Assembly (NCBI RefSeq): GCF_031755915.1
Contig: NC_083386.1
Location: 5,025,501 to 5,089,500, forward strand
DNA: 64,000 bases
Source: Ziziphus jujuba
Taxonomy: Eukaryota > Streptophyta > Magnoliopsida > Rosales > Rhamnaceae
Direction of reading: 5' to 3'
Shown in pieces: positions 62,415 through 64,000 of the stretch. The stretch's first letter is position 1; every line of letters begins with the position of its first letter. The notes under the pieces are model-generated. The model did no database searches and was not told where the DNA came from. It worked only from the letters and a program-made list of their open reading frames with translations. The position numbers were made by a program, and so were the translations under genes.

Positions 62415-63132
62415 CTTTTCCACTGAAGAGTTCTTGTAATGTAGTACAGGGGTGGCTATTCCAGAGCTCTGGTATGGTGGTATTAAGATCCATGGGGGTA
62501 TTAACAGCCATGATTGTATTAATATCATCAATCACCTTATGATCTGCACCTACTGTAACTAGTTTATGAAGTTTTGGGGTGCTAACTGTATGACCATGTT
62601 GAGAGAAACTTTGCAATTCAAAGCAACGACTTACTGTTACATTTTCCAAATCTGGAAATCCCAACATATATTTCCCCAAATAGAAGCTTGTGAGGCTTGG
62701 TAAACAATCAAGTATCAAAGTTTTCAACCGAGCAAAAGTAATTTCACCACCTTCTATATCCTCACCTTCGTCTGCGTCTACAATTATTTCTGCCATTCTT
62801 TTGCAATCAAATATAATCAAACATTGGAGTTGTGCCATACTTCTTGCTGTTTGGGAAGTTAGTAAACTTGGCATTCCATGGCATTGTCTGATTTTCAAAG
62901 TCACCAGATTTTGGAATGAGATGGAGGATGGCACTAACTTCTTTATTCTGCCACATCTCAAGATGTCTAAGTCTATCAAATTTTGAAACACTGTCTGGGG
63001 CTGCGAGCTCTCCTCCCTCAGATGCAACAAGTTTGGCATATCATATAGTCTTAATCCCCTTAGACATGAAAGTGTCCCCGCACATTCTTCTTGGTCACCA
63101 ACCGGATCCTGATATTGACTAGAAGATGTAAC
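62415..63132 (-). CDS. CC-NB-LRR gene, LRR exon (partial gene)
   Basis: A 718 bp exon from acceptor TTTTTGCAG|GTTACATC (63133/63132) to donor GGAAAAG|GTACAA (62415/62414), open throughout. It encodes LRRs of the At4g27190-like NLR type: LRGLRLYDMPNLLHLREESSQ, FQNLIDLDILRCGRIKKLV, FQNLVTLKIRQCHGMPSLL, LQCLIIFDCKRMAEIIVDADEGEDIEGG (acidic loop), LKTLILDCLPSLTSF, FPDLENVTVSRCFELQSF, ending ELFSGK. Both borders are phase 0 and fit the exon to the right. It is the only copy in the window with no break, so it is the likely parent or living relative of the four broken copies. If the donor is skipped the frame ends at KGTKTKS. LRRs in this family serve recognition of effectors or guarded host proteins. 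The last exon to the left was not identified. Confidence 0.83.
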
Positions 63133-63547
63133 CTGCAAAAATCAATTTTCTAAATCAATTTTCTAAGTTTAATTAGTATATTATAAACAAATTAAATTAC
63201 AGAGACAAAAGCTGATCATTATTACAGCTTATCTAATTTCAACAGCTGACTTGGATACCTTGGTAAATGTCAATTAGATCAATATCAAATTGTACTTTAT
63301 ACTTACCGTACATGTATATATACCAGTAAAAGAGTTCTAAATGTTCTAAAATATAAATAAGCAAAACAGCTGTTGTCTAATTAGAAAGACGTATAAGAAT
63401 ATGAGTACGTATGAATGATTTATGGCATCGTTTATTAAACTCTTCGGAAAAAAATTAGTATGTACATAGGAAAAGATAAAATATTAAAACAAAAAGAATC
63501 TAGAAAAAAAAAAAAAAAAAAATCAAAGGGCAAACACTGCTCATCAC
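63133..63547 (-). other. Phase-0 intron between LRR exons
   Basis: 415 bp, GTGATGAG at the donor and TTTTTGCAG at the acceptor, AT-rich, with an A run at about 63506-63523. Confidence 0.7.
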
Positions 63548-64000
63548 CTTGTCAATTGATAATAGGGGTTCGTGGAATGAAATATGCTCATAATCAATCA
63601 GCCTACTTCTGTCTTGGAAGCGTAGGAATTTTAAGGACAAATCCTTAGCTTTCATAAAATAAGACACTTGCAACCATCTCAACAAAGGCAACCTTAATGC
63701 GTGTAATCCTGGGTAGAAGCACATCAGTTGAGGAAGATTGTGGAGTGTAAGAGCGTTTAATTGAGGAAACACAAACGTAGGTATTGCCTGGTCTTGTCCT
63801 TCCTCCTTACCAACAATTTGCTCTATCCCACAATTTCTTATAACTAGGCTTCGAAATTGGAGAAGATTTTTGGCAACAGAAGTTGGAAAGAGTATTTTCA
63901 GACTCTGGCATTCATTAGCATTGAGCTCTTGGAGATCTTGGAAGGTAAAAGTTCCTCTGGGATCGTTGCTCCAAACATGCTTCAATTTTGGTAAAAGTGA
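63548..64000 (-). CDS. CC-NB-LRR gene, upstream LRR exon (continues right)
   Basis: Open on the minus strand from the window edge to the donor TTGACAAG|GTGATG at 63548/63547. It reads SLLPKLKHVWSNDPRGTFTF, then FQDLQELNANECQSLKILFP, FRSLVIRNCGIEQIVGKEEG, FPQLNALTLHNLPQLMCFYPG, LPLLRWLQVSYFMKAKDL, ending LLSIDK. This is the typical LRR unit of At4g27190-like NLRs (VW..DP....FQNL, then C..L..LFP.S.A). No break is seen. The NB-ARC and coiled coil should lie right of the window; the piece alone cannot show whether the gene is intact. Confidence 0.88.

Overview
This is a block of plant (eudicot) nuclear DNA: AT-rich intergenic sequence, plant-type NB-LRR resistance gene pieces, Ty1-copia and Ty3-gypsy retrotransposon remains, TRIMs and a PIF/Harbinger transposon. 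The species cannot be fixed from the sequence. The NLR pieces resemble the RPS2/At4g27190-like CC-NB-LRR type common in woody rosids (family knowledge, not a search).

Layout. At the left edge (1-692, minus strand) lies the start of a CC-NB-LRR gene, with a clear P-loop but five in-frame stops in its coiled-coil part. At the right edge (62415-64000, minus) two leucine-rich-repeat exons are open and joined by a well-formed phase-0 intron; they are the C-terminal part of a gene that continues to the right. Between the edges are at least four further, broken copies of the same LRR exon (about 30.0, 51.1, 57.1 and 59.6 kb). Each sits beside similar non-coding flanks, so the window is a decayed tandem NLR cluster on one strand.

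Transposons have been inserted repeatedly into this cluster. The clearest is a family of very long LTRs (2.8-3.2 kb, here called BL). Six copies are solo LTRs with 4-5 bp target duplications, and a seventh is a 5' LTR followed by a primer-binding site and gypsy pol debris. A Ty1-copia element (3947-12338, minus) keeps both LTRs, PBS and TSD but has a broken polyprotein and hosts a BL solo LTR. A second copia gag fragment (44.2-47.9 kb) is split by another. A PIF/Harbinger element (about 15.0-17.9 kb) is split by a TRIM. Two more TRIM loci (20.0-23.6 and 24.3-24.8 kb) carry nested insertions of their own.

No complete working protein-coding gene is visible; the right-edge NLR is the only candidate for a live gene. 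The most interesting signals are regulatory. The BL LTRs carry dense same-strand arrays of TTGAC (W-box core), a palindromic G-box, a conserved splice-donor-like motif and a conserved small hairpin, and they have been scattered through a resistance-gene cluster.
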